Source: Cryptococcus deneoformans JEC21 (taxonomy: Eukaryota > Basidiomycota > Tremellomycetes > Tremellales > Cryptococcaceae). Taken from it: a DNA stretch of 64,000 nucleotides. The stretch lies in the NCBI RefSeq assembly GCF_000091045.1, contig NC_006682.1:62001-126000 (forward strand). The letters are read 5' to 3'. Both the position numbers and the translations under genes were made by a program. The notes under the pieces are model-generated. The model did not search any database. It had not been told where the DNA came from and worked only from the letters and a program-made list of their open reading frames with translations. Within the stretch, counting starts at the first letter, position 1; each line of letters begins with the position of its first letter. Shown here one piece after another: positions 1 through 11,458 of the stretch.

Positions 1-496
1 AGATTCGGATGGGATCTTCCTATCACTGAGTGCTTTTAGCACCTTTGTCAACTATCACAGAAACGCTCATTATTAGCTTTAGACATAATAACCCGCACAA
101 CGACTTGGCACATGGGAGGGAGGACACATGGAATGGTAGACGTAAGACATATAGGCATATATATGCATTTCCCAAAAGTTCCAGCTTTGGGCAAACTGCA
201 GATTGAATAAGCCATGTATCACAGAAAAGAAATGATGCTTGTTGATTGCTACAGTCGTCGTGATCATCACAGTAAGATGAGAAAAAGTCCGGCATCGAAT
301 GCCAATCTGTCTTTTGGAAATGGCGTTCCTATGTTGCTGACGGTTGATTATGGAAAGCGTGATGGATGTTGATAATTGGTTGATTAACATCATATAATCA
401 TCAAAAAAAAGAAATTCTTCTATCCTCTTTTCTTCGTCCTGCCTTGTTAATGATCATCTGCAAGGTAAGGTGATACAAGATTGAAACAGATGGATT
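1..496. other. Left-edge intergenic DNA, no gene seen
   Basis: This stretch has only short open frames with frequent stops and no recognisable protein. It lies downstream of the glycosyltransferase stop codon, so part of it is probably the 3' untranslated region of that gene. The tail of a gene lying outside the window cannot be excluded. Confidence 0.5.
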
Positions 497-2522
497 TTAA
501 GGTTGAGCTGTAGTCTCAGAAGCAGAAGGGATCTCCAGCTTCGGAGGTTTGACCCAACGAACAGTATCCTGGGAGAGCAGTTAGCGGATATTCTAGCTCG
601 ATGGAATGTCGTCTCGTAAGACTTATAGCTTACCCATGCCCAGTAACCTTTGCCGAGTCCATCTGGCCAGTCATGGCATCTAATTCTCTGTGGTGGGCTG
701 CCAAAACCATATAAGTAACTTTCTCGTTAAGCAAAATGATGCAAAAACTACTCACTTTGGGTTCCACCAAATAGTTTCCCCATACGAATCCTCCTCTGAC
801 GGCCATTCGACCCAACCCCTCAGCATCGCATCCCCCTTCCCATACGTCGCATGCACCCCAGGAACCACCGCTATCCTCCCAAACCCATATTTCCAAAAGT
901 CCCACGAAATGAAGGAACTCTCCGACGCCTGACATTCCCAGAAATCATTCGTGCGAGGTGTACCTCGGCGGAAACGGACGTTGTATGGGGGGAGGAAGGG
1001 TTCGGGAGACATGACGGTGATACCGTTCCAAGCTGCAAAGACTTGGAAGGGGAGGAGACGGTTGTAGCGTTTGAGTGTTTCGGGTGAGGAAGGGAAGAGC
1101 TGGTTTAAGTGTCAATTGGTGAATGTTTCCTGTGAAAAAATAGGAATGGGCATGGACTCACCTTTTGGGGTAGATCCTTATCCTCTTCTTTGACAGGGAA
1201 CGGCGTGAACAAATCTCCACTCATATCTCTCGCAACCCATCCATCATAGAACCACTTGCCCGCATGATCCCATCCACAAGTCATATCTGCATCCTGTTTG
1301 AAATGCTGATGCATCAATTCCAAAAAGTGCGTCGCCGAAAGGTATACATCGTTATAAAACACGATACCTGCCCAAGGATGGCCGTCGGGAGACAAACCTG
1401 TCGCCGCAGTGTCATAGAACGGCTGCATACCCGAATTGCGCATCTGCGCCAAGAGCTCGATACGATGGTGGTTATCCCAATCTACGGCTGGAAGCTGGGT
1501 TTGGATGTGGATGTTGGAAGGGGGCACACCGATGTTGAGAAGGTGAGTACGCATAGCATATGCGAGGATTTCACCACTGTGCAAAAATGAGGATTTTAGC
1601 TAGCTCTAGGTCGCAGTCTGTATGTGAAGACGTACCTTCCGTCTGCAGAGTCACCCTCGAAAAGCGAAAAGACGAGTGATTCGGGGCCCAAGAAGTCGGC
1701 GAGGACAGTCCAGGCATGGAACCAGTCAGCAAGCATACCTGCACAGATTCAGCGCATGCGTTTTGCGAACCCACGTATGAATTAAATCTCACCAGCAACT
1801 TGACGGCATACCGTCACTAAAAACCATCTCCGCTCGGGCCCTCTCACCCATTGACCCGTATTCTCGTCAAACACATCCCTCAGATGTCTATACCTCTCCT
1901 TCAAATCATCTTTGAGAAAAGGAGGAAATATCGGCTCTGTCAACTCATGCTCCCGGGGCACCGATGGTGTGCGCGACTTGATCTCCCGCAGTAGAGGATG
2001 CAAAAACTCCCACGCTTCATCCAATGTCGGTAAAGGACCTTCGATATACTCTGGATTTTCTGGATCTGAGCCGGGTTTAAGACGCCGTGATCTACCAGGA
2101 TGGGTTGGCGGGGGTAATGTGGCATTCTGTCTGGTAAGAATAGGACGAGGTACGCGTTGGTCTGTCCGTAATTTTGGAGTGTTACTCCATAGCGACCATC
2201 CTTTTCGTGATCCTGGAGAAACCGTTCTCCCATTTCCATGGCGGTCTGACCAGCTCGACGCGTCCCATGCACCGTCGTCTTCTCCGTTACCTAGTCTTGA
2301 CAGTAACACCAAGCCGATCAACAGGCTTCCTACCAGCAGTACTCTGACTATTGGTTTTGATAATGCTATTCGTAGCCTTGAGTTTGACATGTTTCGTCCT
2401 CGTGCTTTGAAATTGGTGTTGAAGAATGATGAAGAGGAGAGAGGCGTTCGAATGTGAGGTGCTCGTTGGGACGAGATGTATTGGGGAAGAGACTCTTTTC
2501 GTTTCGGTATGTCGGGAGGCAT
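497..2522 (-). CDS. GT69 (CAP59/CMT1-family) alpha-mannosyltransferase-like protein
   Basis: Six exons join in frame: 2522-1793, 1738-1636, 1576-1162, 1099-756, 697-634 and 568-497 (575 aa). It looks like a type II Golgi membrane protein: a short cytosolic tail, one membrane segment (about residues 57-75, PIVRVLLVGSLLIGLVLLS), a Ser/Pro-rich stem, then the catalytic domain. Family landmarks seen are FYNDVYLSATHFLEL, DADMTCGWD, YDGWVARDMSGD and, near the C terminus, RCHDWPDGLGKGYWAW. The family (CAP59, CMT1, CAP6 in Cryptococcus) makes mannose linkages in capsule polysaccharide and glycans; the donor is GDP-mannose for characterised members. I cannot say which paralogue this is. Residue 45 (position 2390) is an alternative start and would leave a shorter tail. 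Confidence is high for the family, moderate for exact exon ends. Confidence 0.85.
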
Positions 2523-3106
2523 CTTGGAGGAAATTTGAATGGGCTATACAGCCATGAAGAGGCAGCCGACTGACCGACTATTTACGTACGTAATTTATGT
2601 TGACAATGTGATGGGATTCTATCTGGGTCAGAAAGAGGAACGAGATGGAAATCGGCCAATAATAGCGGTGCCGAGGCGTAATCGCGGCTAATCTGAATGA
2701 ACCGTATAAATGTTCAAATCCCACACAAGATTTTTCTATAAATGCGATTATTGCATAGCCACTCGGCGTGAGTGCATGGCAAAGGCAACAAGGCAAGAGG
2801 CGAAACTGCTTTCGAGATTCTGTCCCATGTCCTCCTGCTATGTAGACGCACGCAATAGGTTATCACGCTATAATTATGGAAGCTGTGCGAGTATGCGACC
2901 GCGCGCGGCAATCGTGAATATAGAATATGCTGCAAGATAGGAGTTCACAAGTCCTTTCCTCTAGCAGACAAAGGTGCGCATTGTGTTTTTATCTATGGCC
3001 TTTGTTTCGACCTGGGAACTCGGGGCATATCAATTATACTAATAAAAAGAGCTCAACTAACCCCAAATCCCTCAAACAAATCTCGCACTTGTCACTACTT
3101 TTCAAC
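2523..3106. other. Divergent intergenic region between GT69 gene and small unknown gene
   Basis: About 580 bases between two divergently transcribed genes, so it should hold both promoters. No long conserved-looking reading frame, RNA gene or repeat was seen. Confidence 0.5.
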
Positions 3107-3871
3107 ATGAATCGCCCAATACAGTTTTCCGTTGAGTCCGTGCGTCCCCGTAGACGTAATCCCTTTAGTTTACAAACAAGGACACGCCGGACAATATGAG
3201 GGAACCCAGCAGATAGAGGCAGGAATTTTGATGGAAACCGCTCAGACCTACTGCGCTCGGTTCGCCCCTGGCGATCCAACGATCTTTCCCGACGCAGCAA
3301 TGTCGAAACATCAGACGAGACCCTAATTGTGGCAGTAGATTTCGTCACTTATCCGAACTACCTGGCCGTTGCTGGTGGCCCCTCACTGGAAGATTTGAAG
3401 AACCCCTTCCCCTATCCGACAACTGAGGAAGTCAGTCAGTTTTCAAGCACATCCGCCTCGAATTATAATGGGGAAAACGGTGCAGAATCACTTGGGCAGC
3501 AAAGCTTCTTTGTTCCAATTTTTCTTGAAAGTGACTTCTCCCGCTCTGACTTTACTGGCAGTGAGACGCGACGTAATGAAAATGGAGACGACGCAGATAC
3601 AGTAGTCCAAATCCGCTTTTCAACCACCCAGACAGGTAACACTGACGCATTCATCTCGCTTTGCCCGTCAATCCGTTCAGAATACCCAGAAGTCAACCAA
3701 TGGATGGAGATGGTATACACCCAAGGTGGGAGAGGAAGTCAAGACGAACCGATAGGGATGGATGATGCAATCGATAGATATCTTCAACCGAATACGGAGA
3801 GCCGAAATAGTGTAAGGGAGCTGGTGTTGAGCGCTTTGGATGAGTCACACTACCGGGGTGCGACGATTTGA
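3107..3871 (+). CDS. Unknown protein, about 236 aa, two exons
   Basis: Not recognised. An ATG at 3107 opens a frame that meets a stop at 3197-3199. A 54-nt intron (3156-3209, GTAATC...CAG) removes that stop and keeps the same frame, giving exons 3107-3155 and 3210-3871. The product is hydrophilic and rich in Ser, Asn, Glu and Asp, with an Arg-rich N terminus and no membrane segment. The stretch VAVDFVTYPNYLAVAGGP is the least low-complexity part. The downstream sequence 3877-3951 has a protein-like frame (LTGSEATYPSPLTYTLDFAYQ shortened here) that might be a further exon, so the C terminus is uncertain. Confidence 0.45.
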
Positions 3872-4271
3872 TTCTCTTCTCAGCCCTTACCGGCTCCGAG
3901 GCTACTTATCCTTCCCCTTTGACCTACACCTTGGACTTTGCCTACCAATAACACATTCAACATCTTTTCTTTTGGCAAATCTTTACATACTTTCAATTCT
4001 AGGACCCGATTCTCCACCTGTCTCATCCCGGCCTTGTGAGATATTTCGCACCCAATGACCTCTTCAACTCGTCGAGTTTCCCTACGCTCTATCACCGAGA
4101 TGAAGAAAAGTTTGTCAAGAGTCATGCCTGACGGCTTGTAGACGGTGCTAATCTAAAGCATGACCTTGCGGCTTTCCCTTTACTAAATACAATTAAAAAT
4201 AGCGTTATAAAGTAGTCGGCGTCCTCTCACGTCCTCCCCTCACCAACATTATTTGGTACAACTGTGTATCA
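3872..4271. other. Convergent intergenic region
   Basis: About 400 bases between two genes that point at each other; it should contain both 3' ends. A protein-like frame at its left end could be a last exon of the upstream gene, but I could not join it with a normal intron. Confidence 0.4.
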
Positions 4272-5315
4272 TCATCGCTCTCGATTCTCACCAGTAACCT
4301 TCTTCCTCCTCAGAGCAATATCCTTATATGGCCAAGGTCTATCCAGAGGTAGATGATAGGGTGCAAATTTCTCTGGATCTGGCTTCAGCCTATCCCAAAG
4401 ATCAAACCATTCCTCATCAAATCCTTCCTCGTGAAGCTTTATTACATGTTTTGAGAGAGGAATAAACAAAGGTGTGAGATGACGGGTTTCTCGTTTCCCA
4501 GCACTGTTTATTGTTGCGAATGGGAAAATACGAGGATTGTCATAATCATATGGAGGTATAGCAGCCCATTTCTCGGGAACGCAATGTTCACGCTCCCACA
4601 CCTTCAGGGTACGCATCGAGAAAGTTAATTCATCTTCAGTAACAGCGGGTCAGTTTATGTTCGGGAGAGGACCGATATTGAAAGCACACTGACCAAGATA
4701 AGCCTCCCACTGGATCAGTCAAGTCAGCCGACTTGTATGACAGGCGGGAAAGCAAACAAACTGACTTTTTTCAATATCGCACCCACTCTGAGCATTTGAT
4801 CCCCATACTTGGGTTCTGCTGGATTTTCCCATGCCTTCAAAGATTCCTGGAGCCCCTCGAAAAAGATCACAGCCTGCTTTGTCACCGCCCAAGCCTTGCA
4901 GTACTCCTTCCGCTCCAACTAGAATCCAATGTCAGTATGACATGACGGCTGTTATGTTCCCTTGTTCACTGTACAGGATAGAGGAGGAAGGGATGTGAGT
5001 ACGCACCGTTGTTCCATCCTCCAATGTGAAGCGCATAAAATGGTAATCGGTGCGCTCAGGGTCTGGATCACCAGCAAAATAATAATACTCAATACAAGGA
5101 TTGTCGGTACGCAACTCGCCATTTGTCTTGATCCTTGCCCATTCGAGGGACATTTCGGTATCGAAGATGAATAGTGGTTGATTCGTGTCGTACCATAGCT
5201 TGTATTCTTGGTAAAAGACGCGAGTACTGTTGTATATTTTGTAAGGGATGCTAACAATAGAGGAGAGAGTTGACCAGAGAGCAGACTGAGCGGAAGATCC
5301 GCTTAGGGTTGACAT
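4272..5315 (-). CDS. Unknown protein, 279 aa, four exons including a 16-nt exon
   Basis: Not recognised. Exons 5315-5007, 4918-4766, 4709-4694 and 4633-4272 join in frame. The third exon is only 16 nt. I chose the ATG at 5315 (MSTLSGSSAQSALWSTL) because the longer frame upstream is Leu/Ser-rich low-complexity sequence. The protein is soluble looking and rich in aromatic and charged residues (FRFTLEDG-like and KVWEREHCVPEKWAAIPPYD segments), with no signal peptide or membrane helix. The C-terminal third is Pro/Trp-rich (LDRPWPYKDIALRRKK). It is probably conserved within the genus, since non-repetitive sequence runs through all four exons. Function unknown. Confidence 0.6.
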
Positions 5316-5975
5316 TGATTGTGCATTGATTGTGCAGGAGACGATGTCATGTAGAAGAAGATTTGGCTTGGTAATTCCAGATAACAAAGAAGGAGCGGAA
5401 AACAAAGGAGGCCGGGAATGATGTGACGAAGACAACAGGCTTGTTAAAAAGGAAAGGATGGATAATATAAATATATACGAGCCGGACACAACAGGAGGAC
5501 GAGTGGCGGTACAGCGCGGAACGCCCAAACCCAAACCCAAAATAAAAAAAGTTCTCAAAAAGTCCTGAAATTTCGGCCAGAGATTCCTCTCGTCGAGAAC
5601 ATACGTCCTCGGCCCCGCCGTCCGTCTCCGTCCGTCATCTTGACTCCCTTTCTTTCAACCTTCTTCCTTTCGACCAACATTTTTCTGCACTGGGCTCCTA
5701 TCCCACTGATGGGTCCTGACAGGGAATGCTAGTGCACACGTGGGTGAGAGAACATGGTGAAATCTTGCACGCAACGACGCCCAACCCCCAATGAGTGGCA
5801 GCAATATATAATAATATCTCCACGACGAACTTTCTCTTGCATCCGTACAACCAATTATCACTCTGACTTTGCCTCTTTGACAAAGAAAGCTCATAAAGCA
5901 TTCACATATCTGACGCTAGTCACCAAAGCCCTGCACGGATAACGATTTCAAACAGTAATAGTCGTAACTATCAAA
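5316..5975. other. Intergenic/promoter region
   Basis: About 660 bases upstream of the 5315 gene and before the next plus-strand coding signal. It contains an AT-rich stretch (AATATATAATAATATC near 5805) but no convincing gene. Confidence 0.4.
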
Positions 5976-6477
5976 GATGGAAAACGCAAGGACAACCAAT
6001 GAGCCGGGACTGCCTATTACTGTCTCGGAGGAATCCTCTCAAGTTGGGGGGTGCCTGCCCCAAGCAGAAAGGCGGCCAACACACAGAATCAAGCTATTTT
6101 ATGTGTTTGCAAAGTCGAAGTTTTCGTAGAGGGTGAGTATCTGCAGTCAACATAACCTGCACGAAATATCCTGTAGCTGATGGATTGCTCAAAGATTTTG
6201 CAGAGCTCTATCTCTCTGTTATAAGTACGGTCACAATCGCCGTCTAGCAGTAAGTAATTGTTTATGAGCCTTTCATCAAACTATAAGTAATAGTAGTGAG
6301 CGCTAAACTTATATAAACGCCTACAGAGAAACGTCGCATGTATGGCTCACTTCCCCAATCCTGGCCTTTTGCACTGTAAAGCTGATTACAAGGTGCAGAA
6401 GAGCGAGGCAACCAGGGCAAGCCAATAACAACACGTCAAATCAGCAAAATCACTCATTCTATTTAACCTTCGTTTGG

Positions 6478-7106
6478 GTGATGAACGTTGTGCAGACCAT
6501 TGTATCTGCAGTGTATGCCATTGTAGGACGCCATGAGCCAACATGCAGGCCTGTATATTTAGCCTTAATCGGTGAGTCTTCCAGCTCAACTCGAAAGAAT
6601 TGCAGACGAATACAAATTGAATGCAATTTAGCTGTTACACACCGGACAAACAGTAATTTCATCCCGCTCTACTATTCTGGGGGCGACCCGCTGACAGGTA
6701 TTTGCTGTAGCATTGACTTGCTAATCTGGGGCAGAAAGTATTTGTTCAGCTACATCTATATGGCCGACAAACCGTCAAATGTTACAGTGAAGATCGTTTT
6801 CCCTGGTGATAGTGAGTAGAATAGTGATTCGTTGTAACTGAGTCGAACAAGGAATGCTTATGCGGACTAAAGCCGTCGTCCCAGCAAATTTCTCTGCTGA
6901 GGTTTGGGCAAAGTGTTCGGATGGCAAATTTATGGAATCCTTGGCCGGGTGAGTCCGGACTCCTTTATGGCTGAGCAACATTGACTGAGGGCGCTGTACT
7001 ACGTAGAGTAACCCATACTGGAACCGGCGATTTCGTTTGGCCCCATGTGGACTGCGGACTCGAAAAGCCATTGCTTGGCATCCTCACCGCGCAAGGCCCT
7101 CCCTAA
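6478..7106 (+). CDS. Unknown multi-exon protein (3' exons well supported, 5' end uncertain)
   Basis: Not recognised. The last three exons fit well: up to 6811, 6852-6948 and 7007-7106, with GTGAGT donors and in-frame joins, ending ...HVDCGLEKPLLGILTAQGPP then TAA. The frame is open back to 6478 (MMNVVQTIVSAVYAIVGRHE), although short intron-like tracts at 6571-6604 and 6702-6738 may be removed. Upstream, three overlapping frames stay open from 5976 to about 6133 and end at a good GTGAGT donor, so more 5' exons are likely (possible fragments QAILCVCKVEVFVEG and ALSLCYKYGHNRRLA). A further protein-like frame at 7170-7320 (GMAACRDVLDFLNTQG) could belong to it. I assign no function. Confidence 0.4.
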
Positions 7107-8569
7107 AGGCAAACCCCAAGCCTAGAGGTACGCATCAGATTTGTCTTGTGGTGATTGTAATCATTGGTACATGATAGTAATAAGCATGGCGTAGAATCCG
7201 GCATGGCAGCATGTCGAGATGTCCTGGACTTTCTCAACACTCAAGGCATGGATGCTATAATTGGCACCATGATCTGCAGCCTACGAGACAAACGGCAAGT
7301 CATCGATCACTCCTCGTTCCGTGGTCAACATTCAACAGTCCTCCGCCTGCCCTCACTACCATCGCTATCGTCACTATTGCCATTGTATTGCTACCACCAT
7401 CATCACCGACCATCGCTTGCTCATCGACTGCTTCTCTCCTATTACGACTATCGTCCCGACTTTCCGGCATCAAAATTACGCTCTAGAAGGTTCCATAACA
7501 GATTTCCCCAGCTTCTGTACACGTATATAGGCGGGTGTTAAACGGATTATGAAATTTACGGAATATGAAATTTATGAAATTGTTGTTAGTGCCTCCAGTT
7601 GTAATGTCATGCATTCCGGTCTTTAGTTGCGAGATCCCCTTACTTTCATAGTTTGCTCATGCAATAATAACCAGATTTTGCTCCCCCCACCTCTTACCTC
7701 CTTCTGATTGCCCTGTCCAGCCTCTGCCTCCCTCTTCCACCTTGACAGCTTATCCTAATGCTAAAGGATATTTGGGTCTATTCAAGGTCTCGTTAACCCT
7801 CGATAAACAAGTATCACGAAATGCGAGAAATAGGGACCCTCCCTAATAAAGCTTTATGCTCTCTCTCTCTTTCTCTCTCTCTCTCTTCTCTGGGCCGCGG
7901 TCAATTGATGAGAATAATCAGGCGCACCTGTTATTGGTTGCTATTTAGTATGTATTAAATGTAGCTATGCATTTCTTTATACTTATATCGTTGTCCTCCT
8001 CTTGTCCTCCGTTGTTCCTAATATGCTAGATATGCAGGTGCTGCTGATTACCCCTTAATCTCTCAGCACCATGCTCCCCATATCGCTACACGTTGCACGC
8101 TGACTTTCGAGCTCAGGTTCTAGTAATACCCATCCATGTCGTTGTCATGTCTGCTCGCGCCCAATCATTCGCAGATGCTCATGATGTTCTTCTTCCCAGA
8201 CACCGAGATTGCCTAAAAGTCAGGGCTATTCGCCTCCTCGAGCAAGGTATCATCAATGAAATAGAACAAAGCTGCAGCAATACCTATACTGCAGTCAAGG
8301 CTAGCTACATGGTCCTCTAGCACAAACTAATGGAGGTCAACCTTGCGGCGGGGAACAAACTGACAGTAGCAATTGCCGGATCATACGTACGTAGCCCGAA
8401 AAGAAGATCTCGTCAAAATGAGAGTGCGTATCACAACGTAACAGCGAAATGTCATGGGAAATATTCACAATAAATAAGACCAGTCATAATGTAACGAACG
8501 CCATCAAGCTATTACCATAATCTCGGTGTCTCTCTTGCTCAGCATCTATGCTATATCACATCAACAGTC
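7107..8569. other. Intergenic region with microsatellite
   Basis: About 1.46 kb before the aldehyde dehydrogenase start. It holds a pyrimidine microsatellite at about 7859-7891, a His/Ser-rich low-complexity frame (7300-7540) and a small ATG frame of 57 codons at 8147-8320 that I cannot support as a gene. The region just upstream of 8570 should contain the ALDH promoter. Confidence 0.5.
7859..7891. repeat. CT-rich microsatellite
   Basis: A run of CT dinucleotides broken by short TTT and TTC interruptions, in intergenic DNA. Confidence 0.85.
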
Positions 8570-11010
8570 ATGTCACTTCCCAAGCATATCTCCACATCTC
8601 TTTCGCAGATCGATCAGGTACGTGATAGGACTTTTCCTCCTTCCATCCGTCGGTCCCGCGTCTCGCGCTGTCCCTTATGAGCTGACTACTGTGTCTGAAA
8701 GCTATATGATACCGTTAACAAACGCTTCAATTCTGGTGTCACCCTTCCCCTCGCTTACAGGCTCTATAACCTTAAGCAGCTCGCATACCTTATCAAAGAT
8801 AATGAAACCCTTATTCAAGCGGCTATCGAGAAGGATAATGGTAAAGGCCCGTTCGATGCAACTCTTGGCGACGTAAGCTACCTCATTATCAACGATTATT
8901 GTTAATGGAACTTGAGCTTACCCACTCGAGAATAGATATGGCCAACACTGAATGAGATTGATCTCGCTGTAAAAAATGTAAAGAAATGGATGAAAGATGA
9001 GAGTCGAACGGGAGATGCGATACTTGCAATGAAATCGATGCGTGAGTTATTCTCGAGGAAGAAGAAGATGCATACACTGACTTCAATACGGTTTAGCCTC
9101 ACGAGTGAAGAAGCAGCCCAAGGGTGTTGCATTGGTAAGCTACCCTTGACATCCTGAGCCTCATCGACAGCGCTGATATTTGAATTCAGATCCTGGCAAC
9201 ATGGGTACGTTCTTAGCCATATCCCCATTGATATCCCCATTACAACACAATTGTTTACCATGACCTGTCCTCAGAACTACCCCTGGCAGCTCGCTCTCTG
9301 TCCGCTGGTAGGAGCCATCTCAGCAGGCTGCACAGCCGTTATCAAAGGCTCCGAACACGCACCTACTTCCTCTGCCCTCTTGGCCGACCTCTTGCCAAAG
9401 TACCTCGACCCGGAAGGGTATGCTGTGGTGCTTGGGGAGGTCGAGCAGGCTCAAGCTTTGTTGGCGAAACCTTGGGGGCATAGTAAGTGCTAACTCCAGA
9501 GAGATGACAGTGGATGAAGCAGAAGACTGATGTACTATAGTTCTTTATACCGGATCCGCTGTTGTAGGCAAGATCGTGGCTGAAGCTGCTGCTAAGACGC
9601 TTACACCGACAACTCTTGAAGTAAGCTTTTCACCCACCAGCTTTCCCCTTGCCTGAATCTTACTGACAAGGTATCTTAGCTTGGAGGGAAGAGTCCCGTG
9701 ATTGTTGCATCGGATGCCGACCTCAAGATAGCGGCAAGAAGGATGTTCAGTATCAAACAGATGACGGGTGGTCAGATATGCGGTAAGCCCTCCATGAACA
9801 CCCACTCGTATCAAGCCACCACCTGACATATCACTATTTCCAGTTGCTCCCGATTATGTGCTATGTGTGAAAGATAAAGTGGACGAATTTATCTCCATAT
9901 GCAAGACCACGTAGGTTCCCTTTCCCCGCTTTCTTTTTCTACTCCTCCCAACTCTACGTCAACTGTAGACTCGACGAGTTCTTCCCTCCTTCTCCTTCGC
10001 CTCAATCTCTCCTCAACAATCAATCCGCATCTTCCTTCCTCCGCTCTCCCGCCGATTTTTCCCGCCAACTTTCTTACATACAAACCGCCGAAAAGGCTGG
10101 TAAACTAGTATACAAGGGCGAGATGGATGAGCAGACGAAAAGAATGGGGATTTCGTTGATTAGGCTCAATGAAAATGGTGAAGGAGAGGAAGGTGGTGTA
10201 ATGGTGGATGAAATCTTTGGGCCGGTTTTAACTATCATACCAGTTGATGTGAGCCTTATGCCCTCCCATTTTTCTTACTTGTGAGAATACCCAAGCTAAT
10301 GAAGTGAATAGAGCATTGAAGCGGCTATCGCGTACGTTAACGCCCGTCCCAAACCTCTCTCTTTGTATGTCTGCTCCAGCAAACGATCCGTCTTCGAGGA
10401 TAGTAAGCTTTCTTGAACATTATCGCTTGTCTGTTGCCCTTGGAATTGACAGCCGATGCTTTATCAGTCATTACTAAGACGACTAGCGGTTCAGCCACAT
10501 GGAATGACTTTGGGATAGCGACCTTATCACGTAACATCCCGTTCGGGGGTGTAGGCGAAAGTGGGTGGGGATCGTATCATGGGAAAGACGGTTTCAATAC
10601 CTTTACCCACCATAAAGGTGAGCGCTCTCTCCAACACCCTTGTCACCCAACGTGCATTACTGAACTGTACTTTTTGTCCTCCTAATAACAGCCGTGTTAG
10701 AGATACCATACTTGTAAGCCATCCCCTCTTCCTTCATCCTTCCTTCTTCCCTTCTAACAAGCCGCATATTAACCCTCGTCTCAGGTTTGAACCCCTCATG
10801 TCCCTCCGTTACCCACCAATGTCCATTCTCGCGAAGCGTATCATGCCATTCCTCATGTTCAGTGGCATTCATTTCTCGCGACCCAAGTCTGTCGAGCACG
10901 AGCAACGAGCATTGAGAAGGAGGAAGTGGGGGTCAAGGCTGGTTTGGTTTGGGGTGATTTTGGTTGGGGCTTTGGTAGGGGGGAAACTGATAGTGGGAAA
11001 GGGGTATTGA
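8570..11010 (+). CDS. Class 3 fatty aldehyde dehydrogenase, tail-anchored (HFD1-like)
   Basis: Fourteen exons join in frame to 539 aa: 8570-8617, 8702-8872, 8936-9041, 9097-9134, 9190-9204, 9275-9482, 9541-9620, 9680-9782, 9844-9910, 9969-10248, 10312-10402, 10453-10617, 10692-10713 and 10785-11010. Aldehyde dehydrogenase signatures are clear: ATWNYPWQLALCPLVGA, the catalytic Glu in TLELGGKSP, the catalytic Cys in GGQICVAPD, EIFGPVL, and PFGGVGESGWG. The protein ends in a membrane segment (WFGVILVGALVGGKLIVG) after basic RRRK, as in the tail-anchored yeast HFD1 and mammalian ALDH3A2, which oxidise long-chain aldehydes from sphingolipid and ether-lipid breakdown at ER, lipid droplet or mitochondrial outer membrane. 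One insertion of Ser/Pro-rich sequence sits near residues 280-310. The cofactor loop reads AVIKGSE where KPSE is usual. Exon 5 is only 15 nt. Confidence 0.93.
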
Positions 11011-11458
11011 TCATCCCCTATTTTTTGATGAGCCCTGCTCGTTCCCCTCCCCAAAAAATCTAGCTAATGGTAATCCAGTGGTAATCTCTTTCAATGTATG
11101 CATACTCAGGCTGTTGATTATTGATTGTCGATCTCAAAACATTTCGCAATTCTAAGACGAGAGCAAAGTATGGCTTGTCGATCGATGCAGGAAATGATAG
11201 CTGAGCGTTACAGCGACGAGCGGACGTCGAACCTGGAACCTGAGCGAGTGCCTCAACTGCATCGATTGCTTACGTAAATGTAAATTAGGTAATATCGGTC
11301 GGTGCCGCGTTTTCTATGCATGGCCCACAACAACAATAACACGAGAACCAGTGAGATGCTGCCAGCAGTTGTTTAATTACTTTCATTACCACTACCGTCA
11401 TTGTTCTATTTATCATTCCCAAAGTGGCCTACAGCTTGCGGCAACTGCTCACAGCTAC
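11011..11458. other. Intergenic/promoter region upstream of Rho GEF gene
   Basis: About 450 bases. A frame extends upstream to 11351 but begins with GTG, so the first usable ATG is at 11459. No other feature seen. Confidence 0.5.

Noticed and set aside
7164..7541. 125-codon frame rich in Ser, His, Pro and Leu
   Set aside because: The second half is low complexity. Only its first 40 codons look protein-like, and these are mentioned as a possible exon of the unknown gene before it.
8147..8320. 57-codon ATG frame before the aldehyde dehydrogenase
   Set aside because: Too short to support without homology and not joined in frame to the ALDH start.
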